Shown: positions 9,712 through 19,689 of the stretch, in pieces
Layout of the letters: each line of letters opens with the position of its first letter
How positions within the stretch are numbered: position 1 is the stretch's first letter
From: an uncultured Porphyromonadaceae bacterium
Lineage (GTDB): Bacteria > Bacteroidota > Bacteroidia > Bacteroidales > Muribaculaceae
Length of the DNA: 64,000 nucleotides
Assembly (NCBI GenBank): GCA_947175645.1
Contig: CAMWNP010000002.1
Coordinates: forward strand, 32,835-96,834
Reading direction: 5' to 3'
Program-made: the position numbers and the translations under genes
Notes under the pieces: generated by a model
The model's input: the letters and a program-made list of their open reading frames with translations, nothing else
The model's database searches: none
What the model was told of the DNA's origin: nothing

Positions 9712-10836
9712 ATGGAACGGAAGAAAGATATTCTCATACTGATGGCTTCGTTTGCAGGGGGTGGCGCCGAAAAGGTTATGATAGACCTTTTACGTCGCTT
9801 TGACAAAAATCGGTATAATATTACTGTTGCCGTGCTCTGGTGCTACGGTCCCCATCTGAAAAATGTGCCGGAAGATGTTGAACTGATACCTGTGTTTAAT
9901 CGGGCCCCGAATTTTTTTGATACCCGTACCCGGTCATGGCGATTCATTCATAATCCGTTGTGGCGCCGTAAGTTGCTCAATGCACTCGGTGACCGAACGT
10001 TTGATGTGACCATTTCATTCATGGAAGGTCAGACGGCGTTGCTCCATTCTTACATCATGGATCGGGCACGGGTCAATATATCATGGGTTCATAGTGATAT
10101 ACATGCCGACTGGTGGTACAAGTTCCTGATGTCACGCCGTCAGGAAAGGGAAATCTACAGCCGGATGGATGCGGTCGTCTGCGTTTCTGAAGGTGTAAGG
10201 AGTGCTGTTGGAAAGGCTGTCGGACAACTTGATAACCTGCAAGTTGTGTACAACATAATTGATCCTCTGGAAATACATCGTAAGGCTGACGGGTTTAAGC
10301 CACGGAAAGATAACTTCACCATTGCCAGCATGGGAAGACTGCAACCTGAAAAGTGTCAGTACCGACTCATTGAGATGGCTGCAATATTGAAAAAAAGAGG
10401 ACTGAAATTCAAGGTGTGGCTTCTTGGAGCAGGAAAGTTGGAGCAGGATTTGAAGCAGTTGGCTGAGAAGATGGGAGTAAATGACATAGTGGAATTTCTC
10501 GGATTTCAACAAAATCCCTATCCCTACCTCAAGGCTGCCGATCTGTTTCTGCTGACTTCCGATGCCGAAGGGTTCTCGTTGGCGATTTGCGAGGCCATGT
10601 GTCTGAACAAACCGGTGATATCCACACGCACTGCCGGACCGGGAGAACTTCTTGCAAATGGATCGGGTGTTCTGACGGGCAAAGATTCTGAAGAGATTGC
10701 AGATAATGTTGAAAAACTGATGCACGACAGCGATATGTATGCCGGTTATGCCGCAGCCGCACAGCGGAAAGCCCTCTCATTCTCACCTGACGATACAATG
10801 CGGAGAATATATAGTCTTTGGGAGGATAAGATATGA
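9712..10836 (+). CDS. Family 4 glycosyltransferase
   Basis: 374 residues with GT-B architecture. The N-terminal GGGAEKVMIDLLRRF is the acceptor-side glycine loop; the C-terminal half has GRLQPEKCQYRLIEMA, the sugar-nucleotide segment LLGAGKLEQDL and the E-x7-E motif in EGFSLAICE. It transfers an activated sugar with retention. Its stop overlaps the next start by four bases (ATGA). Confidence 0.9.
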   Translation: MERKKDILILMASFAGGGAEKVMIDLLRRFDKNRYNITVAVLWCYGPHLKNVPEDVELIPVFNRAPNFFDTRTRSWRFIHNPLWRRKLLNALGDRTFDVTISFMEGQTALLHSYIMDRARVNISWVHSDIHADWWYKFLMSRRQEREIYSRMDAVVCVSEGVRSAVGKAVGQLDNLQVVYNIIDPLEIHRKADGFKPRKDNFTIASMGRLQPEKCQYRLIEMAAILKKRGLKFKVWLLGAGKLEQDLKQLAEKMGVNDIVEFLGFQQNPYPYLKAADLFLLTSDAEGFSLAICEAMCLNKPVISTRTAGPGELLANGSGVLTGKDSEEIADNVEKLMHDSDMYAGYAAAAQRKALSFSPDDTMRRIYSLWEDKI

Positions 10837-11555
10837 AAAAATTGCTGAAGAAAATATATTACAGGCTTATTGGCCATCCCGAACTCGAGTCGGGCGAATC
10901 CTATGTTGAGTGGATGCGCAACCGTGGCATCCGTGTGGGTAAGGGAACGAAGGTGATTGATCCCAAGAATATTAAGGTTGACACCACCCGTCCGGAACTC
11001 ATCACCATTGGTGAAAATGTGTTGTTGCATGAGGGTACGGTGTTGATGACGCATGACTACGCATCGCGTGCGTTTGTCAATCGTGACGCCGAGTTTATCC
11101 CCTCCCACGGACGTATCAACATAGGTAATAATGTCTGGCTGGGCCGCGGGGTGACAATATTGAAAAATGTAACAATAGGGGATAATGTAATCATAGGTTT
11201 GGGTAGTGTCGTGTCAAAGTCCATTCCGTCAAACTCTGTGGCAATAGGCTCTCCTGCTCGTGTGATATGTACGTTCGATGAGTATCAGGAGCATCGCCGC
11301 AAGGATTTTTTAGATGAAGCCATTGATTATGCCATAGCGATATATGAATCCGGGCGCACTCCGGTGGCGGCGGATTTTGCTGATGACTATCCTGCTTTTG
11401 TTGACGGCAGCAACTGGCAGGAATATGATTTCCCTTATTCAAAGGTGTTTACTGATCCTCAGAAGTTTGAACGGTGGAAGAATCACCATAAGGCCCCGTT
11501 TCATGGGTTTGAAGAGTTCATGGCGGAGGTTGAGCGTGTACGTCAGTCACGTTGA
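10833..11555 (+). CDS. Hexapeptide-repeat acyltransferase (maltose/galactoside acetyltransferase type)
   Basis: 240 residues. The middle carries left-handed beta-helix hexapeptide repeats ([47 protein letters not shown]), as in acetyl-CoA-dependent O-acetyltransferases that decorate surface sugars. The C-terminal ~70 residues are an uncommon aromatic-rich tail. Its last 13 bases overlap the convergent dehydrogenase gene on the other strand. Confidence 0.87.
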   Translation: MKKLLKKIYYRLIGHPELESGESYVEWMRNRGIRVGKGTKVIDPKNIKVDTTRPELITIGENVLLHEGTVLMTHDYASRAFVNRDAEFIPSHGRINIGNNVWLGRGVTILKNVTIGDNVIIGLGSVVSKSIPSNSVAIGSPARVICTFDEYQEHRRKDFLDEAIDYAIAIYESGRTPVAADFADDYPAFVDGSNWQEYDFPYSKVFTDPQKFERWKNHHKAPFHGFEEFMAEVERVRQSR

Positions 11556-12853
11556 AAAAGATCGCGGGTATACACCTTGCCGGCGACATCGTCAAGGGCC
11601 GTGTCATAGCGGTTGGCTATGATAACCCGGCTTGATTGCTTGAACTCCTCCAGATTGTTTACCACACGTGACCCGAAGAATGTGGACCCGTCCGGCAGGG
11701 TGGGTTCATAAATTATGACCTGAGCCCCTTTCGCCTTTATCCGTTTCATTACTCCTTGAATGGATGACTGTCGGAAATTGTCGGAGTTCGCTTTCATTGT
11801 CAGACGGTAAACCCCAACCACGCAAGGCTGCTGCTCGGAGTCGACATATTGATTGACACTGTAATAATCGTAGTAGCCTGCCATTTTCAAAATCCGGTCG
11901 GCAATGAAATCCTTACGTGTGCGGTTGCTTTCCACAATAGCCGTCATCATGTTCTGAGGCACGTCATAGTAGTTGGCCAGTAGTTGCTTCGTATCTTTCG
12001 GTAGACAGTAGCCGCCGTAGCCGAACGAAGGATTGTTGTAGTGAGAGCCTATACGCGGATCCAGGCCAACCCCTTCAATAATTGATTTGGTGTCAAGCCC
12101 TTTGACCTCTGCGTATGTGTCAAGTTCATTGAAGTAACTGACACGCAGTGCAAGATAGGTATTGGCAAATAACTTCACCGCTTCAGCCTCCGTAGCCCCC
12201 ATATAGAGTACGGGAATATCCTTTCTCAAGGCACCTTCACAGAGCAGTCCGGCAAAAATTTCAGCCTTTTCTTTAAGAAACCGGGTGTCAGTGAGCGATT
12301 CTATAGCCAGGTTTTCAGCACGGTACTTTTCACCGGACTTGGTATCCGGAATACCGGCAATGATTCTGCTGGGGTAAAGGTTGTCGTAAAGCGCTTTGCT
12401 TTCACGGAGAAATTCCGGGAAAAAAAGTACGTTCATCCTTGTCTCACCTTTTGCGGCATAACGCCTGTATAGGCCCGAGCAGTATCCCACAGGGATTGTT
12501 GACTTGATGACCATCACTGCATCAGGATTCACACGGAGCACATTGTCGACGACATCCTCTATGTGGTGAGTGTCAAAACAGTTTGTGACCGGATCATAGT
12601 TGGTGGGAGTGGCGATTACAATGAAATCAGCATCGGCATACGCTGCATCCGCATCCATGGTAGCCTTCATATTCAGATTCTTCTCACGAAAGAACCGCTC
12701 GATGTACTCATCCTGAATGGGTGATACCCTTTGGTTGATGCATTCAACTTTATCCTTGATGACATCTACGGCCGTTACCCGGCAATGCTGTGCCAGCAGT
12801 GTGGCCACGCTCAGTCCTACATATCCTGTTCCTGCAACTGCTATTCTATACAT
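11543..12853 (-). CDS. UDP-glucose/nucleotide-sugar 6-dehydrogenase
   Basis: 436 residues. The N-terminal NAD-binding loop is [10 protein letters not shown]; the middle domain contains [18 protein letters not shown] and the catalytic cysteine Cys283 in [14 protein letters not shown]. The enzyme oxidises a UDP-hexose to a UDP-uronate in two NAD-dependent steps, usually UDP-glucose to UDP-glucuronate, for capsule or O-antigen synthesis. It is the last gene of a minus-strand operon, five bases after ribD. Substrate is inferred. Confidence 0.88.
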   Translation of the reverse strand: MYRIAVAGTGYVGLSVATLLAQHCRVTAVDVIKDKVECINQRVSPIQDEYIERFFREKNLNMKATMDADAAYADADFIVIATPTNYDPVTNCFDTHHIEDVVDNVLRVNPDAVMVIKSTIPVGYCSGLYRRYAAKGETRMNVLFFPEFLRESKALYDNLYPSRIIAGIPDTKSGEKYRAENLAIESLTDTRFLKEKAEIFAGLLCEGALRKDIPVLYMGATEAEAVKLFANTYLALRVSYFNELDTYAEVKGLDTKSIIEGVGLDPRIGSHYNNPSFGYGGYCLPKDTKQLLANYYDVPQNMMTAIVESNRTRKDFIADRILKMAGYYDYYSVNQYVDSEQQPCVVGVYRLTMKANSDNFRQSSIQGVMKRIKAKGAQVIIYEPTLPDGSTFFGSRVVNNLEEFKQSSRVIIANRYDTALDDVAGKVYTRDLFQRD

Positions 12854-12858
12854 GGCAA

Positions 12859-13908
12859 CTATTTATGTTTGATAATGGTGTGAATAAGATTGCCGTCAAC
12901 CAATTCTGTTTTTTCCGGAGCCAGTGGAATCTCCGGCGCGCTTTTCCCACCTGACTCTCCCAGGGTCACAGGTGACACTTCAACGCGGATTTTATCATAT
13001 AATTGCTTGTTTATCAGAGTGGTGAGGAAGCGTGGCCCTGCCTCAGCCAATACTGAATTATAGCCACGTTTCATCAGGTCGGCCATTATCATTTCCGGTG
13101 TACATGGAACCATTTTCACCATTTCGGTCCCTGCCGGCGTGATGTCGGATTCCGTGTAAACAATCGGAGGTTGCTCTGATGAGGCAATAAGTGCTGCGTC
13201 AGGATTTAGTGAACCTTTGCGGTCAACGATGGCAATGCGTGGCGGTCGTCCTGATTTCCATAACCTGCAATCCATAAGAGGATTATCAGAGTTTACGGTT
13301 GCTGCTGTAGTCAACAGCACATCATGGTCCGAACGTAGTTTATGAACCAGTGTGGAGGTAAGTGGAGTTGAAAATTTCACCGGTTTCCCATCGGCGGACG
13401 CCATGAACCCATCAGCGCTCTGTGCCCATTTCAGGGTAATCAAAGGTCTATTATTGACAAATGCAGAGCGGAACGCAAGATTTTCAAGGTCAGCCTCTTC
13501 AGTAAGATTGTCACTGAGAAGTTCCACCTCGATTCCCGCCTCACGCAGAAGGGCAATCCCTTTTCCGTTTACTTTTGGAGAGGGGTCGGCGGAAGCGACA
13601 ACCACACGTTTGATTCCCTTGTCAACCAGCATGAGCGCGCAAGGGGGCGTTTTCCCATAATGAGAGCAAGGTTCAAGGGTAACATACATTGTGGCATCTG
13701 CAATCAGATGTTCATCTTCAGGTTTGACGGAACGGATGGCGTTGACCTCGGCATGTCCTTCGCCGGCCTTTCTGTGTGAGCCCTCGCCTATGATACGGCC
13801 GTCCGCCACTATGACCGCACCTACGTGAGGATTGGGTGATGTGTTTCCCAGACCTAAATGTGCCAGTTGCAGGGCTCGTTGCATATATTTCTTATCGGAC
13901 GGTGTCAT
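12859..13908 (-). CDS. ribD: Bifunctional riboflavin deaminase/reductase RibD
   Basis: 349 residues. The N-terminal deaminase domain has the zinc ligands in GHAEVNAI (His52, Glu54) and [11 protein letters not shown] (Cys81, Cys90). The C-terminal reductase domain starts near [14 protein letters not shown]. Together they convert the pyrimidine from GTP cyclohydrolase II to the ribitylamino form in riboflavin synthesis. Its ATG overlaps the upstream stop by four bases. No other rib genes are nearby. Confidence 0.94.
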   Translation of the reverse strand: MTPSDKKYMQRALQLAHLGLGNTSPNPHVGAVIVADGRIIGEGSHRKAGEGHAEVNAIRSVKPEDEHLIADATMYVTLEPCSHYGKTPPCALMLVDKGIKRVVVASADPSPKVNGKGIALLREAGIEVELLSDNLTEEADLENLAFRSAFVNNRPLITLKWAQSADGFMASADGKPVKFSTPLTSTLVHKLRSDHDVLLTTAATVNSDNPLMDCRLWKSGRPPRIAIVDRKGSLNPDAALIASSEQPPIVYTESDITPAGTEMVKMVPCTPEMIMADLMKRGYNSVLAEAGPRFLTTLINKQLYDKIRVEVSPVTLGESGGKSAPEIPLAPEKTELVDGNLIHTIIKHK

Positions 13909-15209
13909 GCTGGTCCTTGTGATTTCACGTCAACCTTGCCATTTTCCGGATTATGGGCAGTTGCGTTTATTGTTCTTGAATACCACTTGTTGTCAATACA
14001 AAGATACAGATTATTCCCTATGAAGGCGAAACCGCTGATATTGCCTGGAGCGGGGGAGGGGAGAATGACTCTCACCCTGCCGTTTTGGTCCAGCACCTGA
14101 ATTCCGTCAGCGGTGGCGGCGTAGAGATTGCCGTTGTTGTCAAAGGCAAGTCCTGCAACATCGGGATTACTGAAGGATGTGTCGTGAAGCAAGTATGCCT
14201 TTCTTCGGTTTACGGGCTCTCCGTCCTCATTTTTGAATTCCGAATAGATCCACGAACTTCCGGGTTCCCATTCCACACGGAAATTTCCATCGGGGTATGT
14301 TGCCGCCAGGTCTGATGTTTCAGTCACGCCATCGCTAAGTTGCCACTCACCGGCTCCGTCAAGCAACACCGAGAGCATGTCATTTTCCGATCTTCCAGGA
14401 GTAATACCCTCCGGATATCCTTTCCACAGATATTTCATGGCTTCGGGAAACAGTATCGCACCGTTACGTATGCTATGGTTGCCGTCGTCCCACACTGTCA
14501 TAAGATCATACCCTGCGAATTTTAGAGAAGAGGCGAGGAGCAGGTTTTGTTCATACCAATGACCGAACAGTGGGTTCCAGGCATCGTGGCTTCCGTCATG
14601 AATCACCAGCCGGAGCGGCTTTGGCTCTGTTTTGCGAACGAGTGCGGGAAGCAGGTCTCCTCCTCTCATTGAAACGTAGGTGCCGCATGTGGTGTAGACA
14701 CGCCGGAACAGGTCCGGACGGTTCCATGCCACTACAAATGCGGCTATTCCACCTGAACTTGCACCTGAAATGGCGTGCATGTCAGGGTTGTCGGAGAAGT
14801 TTACGGTTTCTCCGGAATGGGACACCAATGAGCGTGCGGCGGGGAGCAGTTCCGTTTCAATGAAAGAGGCCATCCGTGAGTCAATGGCATCGAATTCATT
14901 GCTCCTGTTATAGTAAGTCATATCTCCAACCTTAATCGTTCCCGGCTGCAGATACACACCAACCGTCGGGGGAATGTCACCGGCGGATATAAGCGAGTCA
15001 ATTACTTCCGGTGCATTATACAGAATACCGTCGAACCCAACGTAAAGTGCATTGTCGGCATTAGCATCATATCCTTCAGGGAGGGAAACTTTAAAGGTAT
15101 GGACAGTTCCCGGATATATCACGGATGATTCGATTTTTCCTTCCAGAATTTCGTAAGGATAAGCGATTAACGGAAATACCGAGAGGAGAAAGGTGAGAAT
15201 ATTTTTCAT
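13905..15209 (-). CDS. Secreted esterase-like protein fused to a six-bladed-propeller-like domain
   Basis: 434 residues with a signal peptide (about 1-18). The first two thirds resemble the esterase D/enterochelin-esterase-like alpha/beta hydrolases: SGASSGG holds the likely nucleophile Ser151, HDGSHDAW lies further on and WDDGNHSIRNG holds the likely histidine. From about residue 300 the sequence looks like an SMP-30/NHL-type propeller (VAGLAFDNNGNLYAAT, ISGFAFIGNNLYLC). It is likely a periplasmic or surface esterase, perhaps of acylated carbohydrate. The start overlaps the exonuclease stop by four bases. Confidence 0.75.
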   Translation of the reverse strand: MKNILTFLLSVFPLIAYPYEILEGKIESSVIYPGTVHTFKVSLPEGYDANADNALYVGFDGILYNAPEVIDSLISAGDIPPTVGVYLQPGTIKVGDMTYYNRSNEFDAIDSRMASFIETELLPAARSLVSHSGETVNFSDNPDMHAISGASSGGIAAFVVAWNRPDLFRRVYTTCGTYVSMRGGDLLPALVRKTEPKPLRLVIHDGSHDAWNPLFGHWYEQNLLLASSLKFAGYDLMTVWDDGNHSIRNGAILFPEAMKYLWKGYPEGITPGRSENDMLSVLLDGAGEWQLSDGVTETSDLAATYPDGNFRVEWEPGSSWIYSEFKNEDGEPVNRRKAYLLHDTSFSNPDVAGLAFDNNGNLYAATADGIQVLDQNGRVRVILPSPAPGNISGFAFIGNNLYLCIDNKWYSRTINATAHNPENGKVDVKSQGPA

Positions 15210-15826
15210 TTTTCAGGTTCTGAGGGGGGCAGAATATAAGGACAATCGTCAGGATTGAATTTTCCGTCGCTTAGGTAAGTGTAGATTTTCATGCAAGCCC
15301 ATGCATCCAGTGCGGCGTAGGCTTGTTGTGCGTCAGTCAGATGATCCGCCTCCCAGTTGGTCAGCCTCTGTGCTTTGGATATTCTTCCGTTGAAGATTAT
15401 GGCATAGATTTTCTGGAGTGAATTGTCCGCTATGCCGAACTGCTTCACATAGTCCTGCAGTTCAACGAATCCTCCAGGTTCGAAAGGCGCTATGCGGTGC
15501 AGACAGCGGAAATCGTCGTTTACTGACAGTCCTATCTTGGTTATTTTATCATTCTGGAGAAAATCAATCAGAGGTTCTGACATCCCTATGTGGTTCAAGC
15601 GTAACAGGAAACATTCGTCAGGGGTGGACAGTTGCATCAGCGAGGGCTTGTGTACACACCCTTTGCGGAAAGAGGGGCGGGTTTCCGTGTCGAACCCCAC
15701 CATGGACTGCTTGGCAAGCCATGAAATTGCCGAACGCGCGTCGGCCGCGTTATCTATGAGAATTGTCCGTCCCGGAAATGAGACGACGGGGAGAGTGGCT
15801 ACTTGTTCTTTCGTTATTCCAAACAT
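15206..15826 (-). CDS. 3'-5' exonuclease, RNase D-like DEDD fold
   Basis: 206 residues forming a single exonuclease domain. Motif I is VGFDTETRPSF (Asp and Glu metal ligands), motif II lies in GLSVNDDFRCL, and motif III is YAALDAWACMKIY (the Y-x3-D form, DEDDy). No HRDC domain is attached, so it is shorter than E. coli RNase D. The substrate (RNA or DNA) is not determined. First gene of the operon with the esterase, ribD and the dehydrogenase. Confidence 0.85.
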   Translation of the reverse strand: MFGITKEQVATLPVVSFPGRTILIDNAADARSAISWLAKQSMVGFDTETRPSFRKGCVHKPSLMQLSTPDECFLLRLNHIGMSEPLIDFLQNDKITKIGLSVNDDFRCLHRIAPFEPGGFVELQDYVKQFGIADNSLQKIYAIIFNGRISKAQRLTNWEADHLTDAQQAYAALDAWACMKIYTYLSDGKFNPDDCPYILPPSEPEK

Positions 15827-15830
15827 ACTA

Positions 15831-15862
15831 CAAAGTTAACCAAATTAGTTGGAGTTGGCAAA
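15831..15862 (-). promoter_or_regulatory. Minus-strand promoter of the exonuclease operon
   Basis: Read on the minus strand, TTTG (15862-15859) and TAACTTTG (15838-15831) are separated by 20 bases, and the ATG is at 15826. The message would be almost leaderless. Confidence 0.65.
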
Positions 15863-15878
15863 ATTATGGCTAATTTTG
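15849..15878 (+). promoter_or_regulatory. Plus-strand promoter of the FKBP gene
   Basis: TTG (15849-15851) and TAATTTTG (15871-15878) are separated by 19 bases, with the start codon at 15902. It interlocks with the divergent minus-strand promoter. Confidence 0.65.
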
Positions 15879-15901
15879 TGGGAAAATGAGAAATTGATAA
15901 T

Positions 15902-16300
15902 ATGGCAAAGCAGGAATACATATTGAAAAACCGGGAGTGGCTTGATGCAAAGCGACGTGAACCGGATGTTAATGAACTGGATAAAGGAGTATGTTATAGG
16001 ATTATTCGGCGTGGCAATCAGAAATCACCCGTCCCAAACAGGGGAAGTGTTGTGACCGTTCATTATACAGGCAGACTGATAAACGGCAAAACTTTTGACA
16101 GCAGCAGGGGAGGAGTGGCGCCTGCTTTCAGGTTGCGTGAACTCATTCCCGGATGGATCATTGCGTTACAGCAGATGCATATCGGTGATAAATGGGAGGT
16201 TTATATTCCGGCTGAACAGGGTTATGGAAAAATCACTCAGCCGGGAATACCCGGAGGTTCCACGCTTGTGTTTGAAATAGAACTCGCCGGGATAGCCTGA
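15902..16300 (+). CDS. FKBP-type peptidyl-prolyl isomerase
   Basis: 132 residues with no signal peptide, so cytoplasmic. A complete FKBP domain follows a ~30-residue leader: VTVHYTGRLINGKTFDSS, PAFRLRELIPGWIIALQQM, GDKWEVYIPAEQGYG and LVFEIELAGI. It speeds cis-trans isomerisation of prolyl bonds during folding. The family's usual aromatic pocket residues are present. Its gene converges on the regulator gene that follows. Confidence 0.92.
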   Translation: MAKQEYILKNREWLDAKRREPDVNELDKGVCYRIIRRGNQKSPVPNRGSVVTVHYTGRLINGKTFDSSRGGVAPAFRLRELIPGWIIALQQMHIGDKWEVYIPAEQGYGKITQPGIPGGSTLVFEIELAGIA

Positions 16301-16312
16301 TGCGGAATTATC

Positions 16313-17911
16313 TCATATGGATTTTATCTTCATCACATCCGCCTCAAAGGTGGAGCGGTTGATGGCACGGTTACGCAGGCGGTTGCGGTAGGAATAAATT
16401 GTGTTCACGGAATAGTTCAGCATGTGTCCTATGCGGTTTGAGTCATCCATGCCCAGACGTATCAGTGCAAGAATTCGGAGGTCAGTGTTGAGATGTTCAC
16501 CGTTGATAAGGGAGAATTGATATTCAGGAAGAAGTAGTTTGTTGACCTCGGTGACGAAAGTGGGGTAGATGTGGAGAAAGGCGTTGTCAAACACGTCATA
16601 GAATTCCTTGCTCTGTTCCTCCATGAAACGTGACGACTTTGACAGTTTGTAGAGGTCATCGACTTTTCCCGCACCTATTTTTCTTCTGACAAGGAGGTTG
16701 AAAGAGTTCAGTTTGTCAATATAACTTGAACAAAGGATAAGGAACTGACTGATATAGATTTCCTTTGTGAGGTTGGCTCCTTCCAGGCGACGTTGCAGAG
16801 TTGTCTTGCGGTTAACCTGGCGTTTGAGGAATATCAGAGATATGGCAAGGAGGACCAGCAGCAGGCAAGCCGCTATCAGCAGATACTGCAGGAGGTGATA
16901 GGAGTGGGAATTCTGCCGTGAGTGAGCCTTCTCTATAAGGGGTAAGGTTTCCGAAATCTCCAGCACCCTGAGCGGTGCATGACAGGCCACCGCATTTTCC
17001 ATCGCCACGGACAGGTAGTTGTAGGAATGACTCAGGTCATCACGATTGAAAAGGTAAACGCCAAGTTCCTGGAGTGAAGTCACCTCAAGAGTTGCGGAGA
17101 TGATATCCGTGATTGCTGACCGCGTCAGATAGTAGATCCTCTCGTTCTCGTTGCCCTGTATTTTTGCTATGTCGGCCAGGTTGTGGCATACGCGTGCATA
17201 AAGGTTGCTGCTTGGTGAGATATGTTTGAGGAGGTTCAGGGATACTTCACGCGACTTCTGATACTGACCCTTGCGGAAAAGGTATTCCGCTTGGCAATAC
17301 TGATATTGAGGGGATGACGGAGGAAGAATTTCAAGAAGTTTCCATTGTGCGTCAAGTTCCTTTTCTTTCCATATCTCGGCTTGCTGAGGTTGGGAACGAT
17401 AGAAGGCGGATATGTAGTTGAACATCTGTCGGGCATTGTCGAGATAAAGTTCCTTCATCTCACGTGAGAAACCGGTGGTGTCAATGTTGTTGAATGTGTT
17501 TACAGTCTCCACGATATAGCCAGTCAGCGGAAGGTTGGCAAGGAGTTTGATTTTGAAGCATGTGGAGAGGGAGTCTTCGCCAAACTCAATGGCAGTGCTC
17601 ATTGCCTCCCCGTAATAACTGAGAGTGGAATCAGTGTTGAATGCCGTATAAGCCTCTGATATCTGGTCCATTGCCTTGAACCATTCCTTGTCGCCGCGAG
17701 TCAGGAACTGCAGATGTGTTTTCAGCGAATCGATTTGATCGCGCCTGTTATCGATGTATTGTTCTCTGGATGCAAGGAAGTGATCAAGTTCCGAAAGTGA
17801 TTTGCCTACAGGAGGGACAGCCGCGCCCGCCAAGCCGCAGACAATGCAAACAACTGCCGCGACAAGTGAAATACGTAGTGGCTCAATATTTAAATGGTGA
17901 AATCTCGGCAT
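16313..17911 (-). CDS. Membrane TPR regulator with C-terminal HTH-like domain (DUF6377 type)
   Basis: 532 residues: a signal or anchor segment (about 14-34), a helical TPR-like region (about 60-330), a transmembrane helix (about 340-365, LLQYLLIAACLLLVLLAISL), a cytoplasmic coiled region, and a C-terminal segment resembling a LuxR-type helix-turn-helix (LALIRLGMDDSNRIGHMLNYSVNTIYSYRNRLRNRA). This matches Bacteroidetes membrane-bound regulators of the DUF6377 kind, which are thought to signal from the periplasm to DNA. It overlaps the preceding gene by 22 bases. The target genes are unknown. Confidence 0.78.
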   Translation of the reverse strand: MPRFHHLNIEPLRISLVAAVVCIVCGLAGAAVPPVGKSLSELDHFLASREQYIDNRRDQIDSLKTHLQFLTRGDKEWFKAMDQISEAYTAFNTDSTLSYYGEAMSTAIEFGEDSLSTCFKIKLLANLPLTGYIVETVNTFNNIDTTGFSREMKELYLDNARQMFNYISAFYRSQPQQAEIWKEKELDAQWKLLEILPPSSPQYQYCQAEYLFRKGQYQKSREVSLNLLKHISPSSNLYARVCHNLADIAKIQGNENERIYYLTRSAITDIISATLEVTSLQELGVYLFNRDDLSHSYNYLSVAMENAVACHAPLRVLEISETLPLIEKAHSRQNSHSYHLLQYLLIAACLLLVLLAISLIFLKRQVNRKTTLQRRLEGANLTKEIYISQFLILCSSYIDKLNSFNLLVRRKIGAGKVDDLYKLSKSSRFMEEQSKEFYDVFDNAFLHIYPTFVTEVNKLLLPEYQFSLINGEHLNTDLRILALIRLGMDDSNRIGHMLNYSVNTIYSYRNRLRNRAINRSTFEADVMKIKSI

Positions 17912-18192
17912 CCGTCTTCCGTTATATATATCAGTTTCAGTTTATGATTATTTATGTGATAGATCTTGTTTTTTAGTTCAATGACAATCTGATTGAAATT
18001 CTTTCCTGAAGGAAGTGGAATATTTTCGGGGATAAGGGCCAGCGGGGTGTTCTCAAAAACAGTTGCGGGAGTTTCAGTGGTGAACGGTTCAATCAGGAAT
18101 CTCCCTTCGGAGATGGAGGTGATCAGAGAAAGTGGATGAAATTCCCCGTCGTATATCAGTAGACGGGCAAGAAAGCGGGTGGCAGCCATCAT
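17890..18192 (-). CDS. Small conserved-looking hypothetical protein
   Basis: 100 residues. I do not recognise the family. It has no signal peptide or membrane segment and alternates short strands and helices (LLIYDGEFHPLSLITSISEGRF). Its start overlaps the DUF4296 lipoprotein stop by four bases and its end overlaps the regulator, so it is clearly read as part of the operon. Confidence 0.7.
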   Translation of the reverse strand: MMAATRFLARLLIYDGEFHPLSLITSISEGRFLIEPFTTETPATVFENTPLALIPENIPLPSGKNFNQIVIELKNKIYHINNHKLKLIYITEDGCRDFTI

Positions 18193-19007
18193 TTCTTCGA
18201 TTTATCTCCGTATTTGAATGTTCGTTGCCTGAACCTGTAGCGGTACTGCTCTTTCGACAGACGTTTTCTCACCAGACTGACAGAGTCTACATAAAGAGTT
18301 TCTTCCGGGCGGATATTGAAAGAGGAGAATCCATAGACGTTCACCGGATTTCTCATGGAGTCGGCCACTATCGTCAGACGTTGCCATCCGTCGTGATTGA
18401 AGTCAGCGGAGATCATTTCCGTAGAGCCGTCGTCATAATCCATGAACAGAGCCATGGTAGCGTCGTCATGCTGGTTAAGTGTTTTGAACTGAAGGGTGTA
18501 TGAGTCACCGGAAAGCCAGTTCTCATCAGAAGTGAGAAGGAATTTGAGCAAGTGTGAGGGTGAGTTTCCGTTCATTACGTAGAACGGCGATTCTGTCCAT
18601 GCATTGACTGAGTCTCCGGCAAAAGAAGTGGAAACATGTGATATATCAATGCTGTTCATATCCGTTTCAAGCCGCTGGATAACTTCACCGTAAAGTTCCG
18701 CGAGGTCCTCGGTCTGACTTCCGTACCACATCAGAGAAGAGTCAAACTGCTCGGCGGTGACCCCATGCTTCAACAGAATTGACTGACGGAGAATCATTTT
18801 GGTGGAATCCGTGCGGAATTTCTGATGGTTCGCCTCCACGTATGCCTCTCCCTTGTGTATGTCAGTCATAAGGTCAACCATTTTGCTGCGTGAGATGACA
18901 TTGTCAGGACGTGACGAGCAACCTGTCAGCATCGCAATGAAGATGACGGTGGTTAATATCAATATCCGATGTGTTGTCCTCATATCAGGCATATTGGGGT
19001 TAGTCAT
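18189..19007 (-). CDS. DUF4296-containing lipoprotein
   Basis: 272 residues with a lipoprotein signal (lipobox LTGC, cysteine near residue 30). The N-terminal part (VISRSKMVDLMTDIHKGEAYVE, ILLKHGVTAEQFDSSLMWYG) fits DUF4296, a Bacteroidetes family often found beside lspA. The C-terminal half is unassigned. Later in-frame starts exist (18992, 18983). The gene overlaps lspA by eight bases, which suggests a functional tie to lipoprotein processing, but no function is known. Confidence 0.82.
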   Translation of the reverse strand: MTNPNMPDMRTTHRILILTTVIFIAMLTGCSSRPDNVISRSKMVDLMTDIHKGEAYVEANHQKFRTDSTKMILRQSILLKHGVTAEQFDSSLMWYGSQTEDLAELYGEVIQRLETDMNSIDISHVSTSFAGDSVNAWTESPFYVMNGNSPSHLLKFLLTSDENWLSGDSYTLQFKTLNQHDDATMALFMDYDDGSTEMISADFNHDGWQRLTIVADSMRNPVNVYGFSSFNIRPEETLYVDSVSLVRKRLSKEQYRYRFRQRTFKYGDKSKK

Positions 19008-19650
19008 CGGTTTCGTCCACTGTTTTTTCTTTTTTCTCGGCTTCCCATAGGGTGGATATCTGGTTGCTGTAAAAAAGAATCAGTACAATGATTCCTACAG
19101 AGATGGCCGCATCAGCAATATTGAACACCGGTTGAAAAAAGGTGAAACGGTCACCTCCCACAAACGGCATCCAGTCAGGCCACATAAATGAGAAAAGAGG
19201 GAAATAGAGCATATCCACCACTTTGCCATGAAAGAGTGAGGCATATCCCCCGTCAGGCGGGAAAAGTTCTGCTACGGCCGGAGGTGCAGGGTTGTTGAAA
19301 ATCAGTCCGTAGAACATAGAGTCAATGATGTTACCGGCTGCTCCTGCCACAATCAGTGCGAGGCATACCATATATCCCCACTTTAAACCGGGATTTTTTC
19401 GGATTCGCCACATATAATATATTATCAAGGCGACAACCACAATACGGAGAAGCGAGAGGAACAGTTTGCTCCCGAATTCCATTCCGAACGCCATTCCGTT
19501 GTTTTCAACGAACAACAGGTGGAACCATGAGGTCACTTCCACTGATTCTCCGAGGAAGAAGTGGGTTTTGATGTAGATCTTCACCAGTTGGTCCACAACA
19601 ATGATAAAGAATATTATTAGTGCGGCGAGTGATGCTTTGGAAATTTTCAT
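19000..19650 (-). CDS. lspA: Lipoprotein signal peptidase (signal peptidase II)
   Basis: 216 residues from the ATG at 19650 (MKISKASL); an upstream ATG at 19686 adds 12 residues unlike the family. Four membrane helices are visible. The two catalytic aspartates fall in GAAGNIIDSMFYG and VFNIADAAIS, and the conserved VENNGMAFG segment is present. It cleaves the signal peptide of diacylated prolipoproteins at the inner membrane. It has a longer loop between the helices than E. coli LspA (164 residues), as is usual in Bacteroidetes. Confidence 0.93.
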   Translation of the reverse strand: MKISKASLAALIIFFIIVVDQLVKIYIKTHFFLGESVEVTSWFHLLFVENNGMAFGMEFGSKLFLSLLRIVVVALIIYYMWRIRKNPGLKWGYMVCLALIVAGAAGNIIDSMFYGLIFNNPAPPAVAELFPPDGGYASLFHGKVVDMLYFPLFSFMWPDWMPFVGGDRFTFFQPVFNIADAAISVGIIVLILFYSNQISTLWEAEKKEKTVDETDD

Positions 19651-19689
19651 CTTGTAAGCGTTATGACCGGGGATGGCCGATACCATTGG

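Noticed and set aside
8159..11555. Complete capsule locus
   Set aside because: Only a flippase, one glycosyltransferase and one acyltransferase are present; no polymerase, chain-length regulator or initiating transferase. It is better described as a small glycan cluster.
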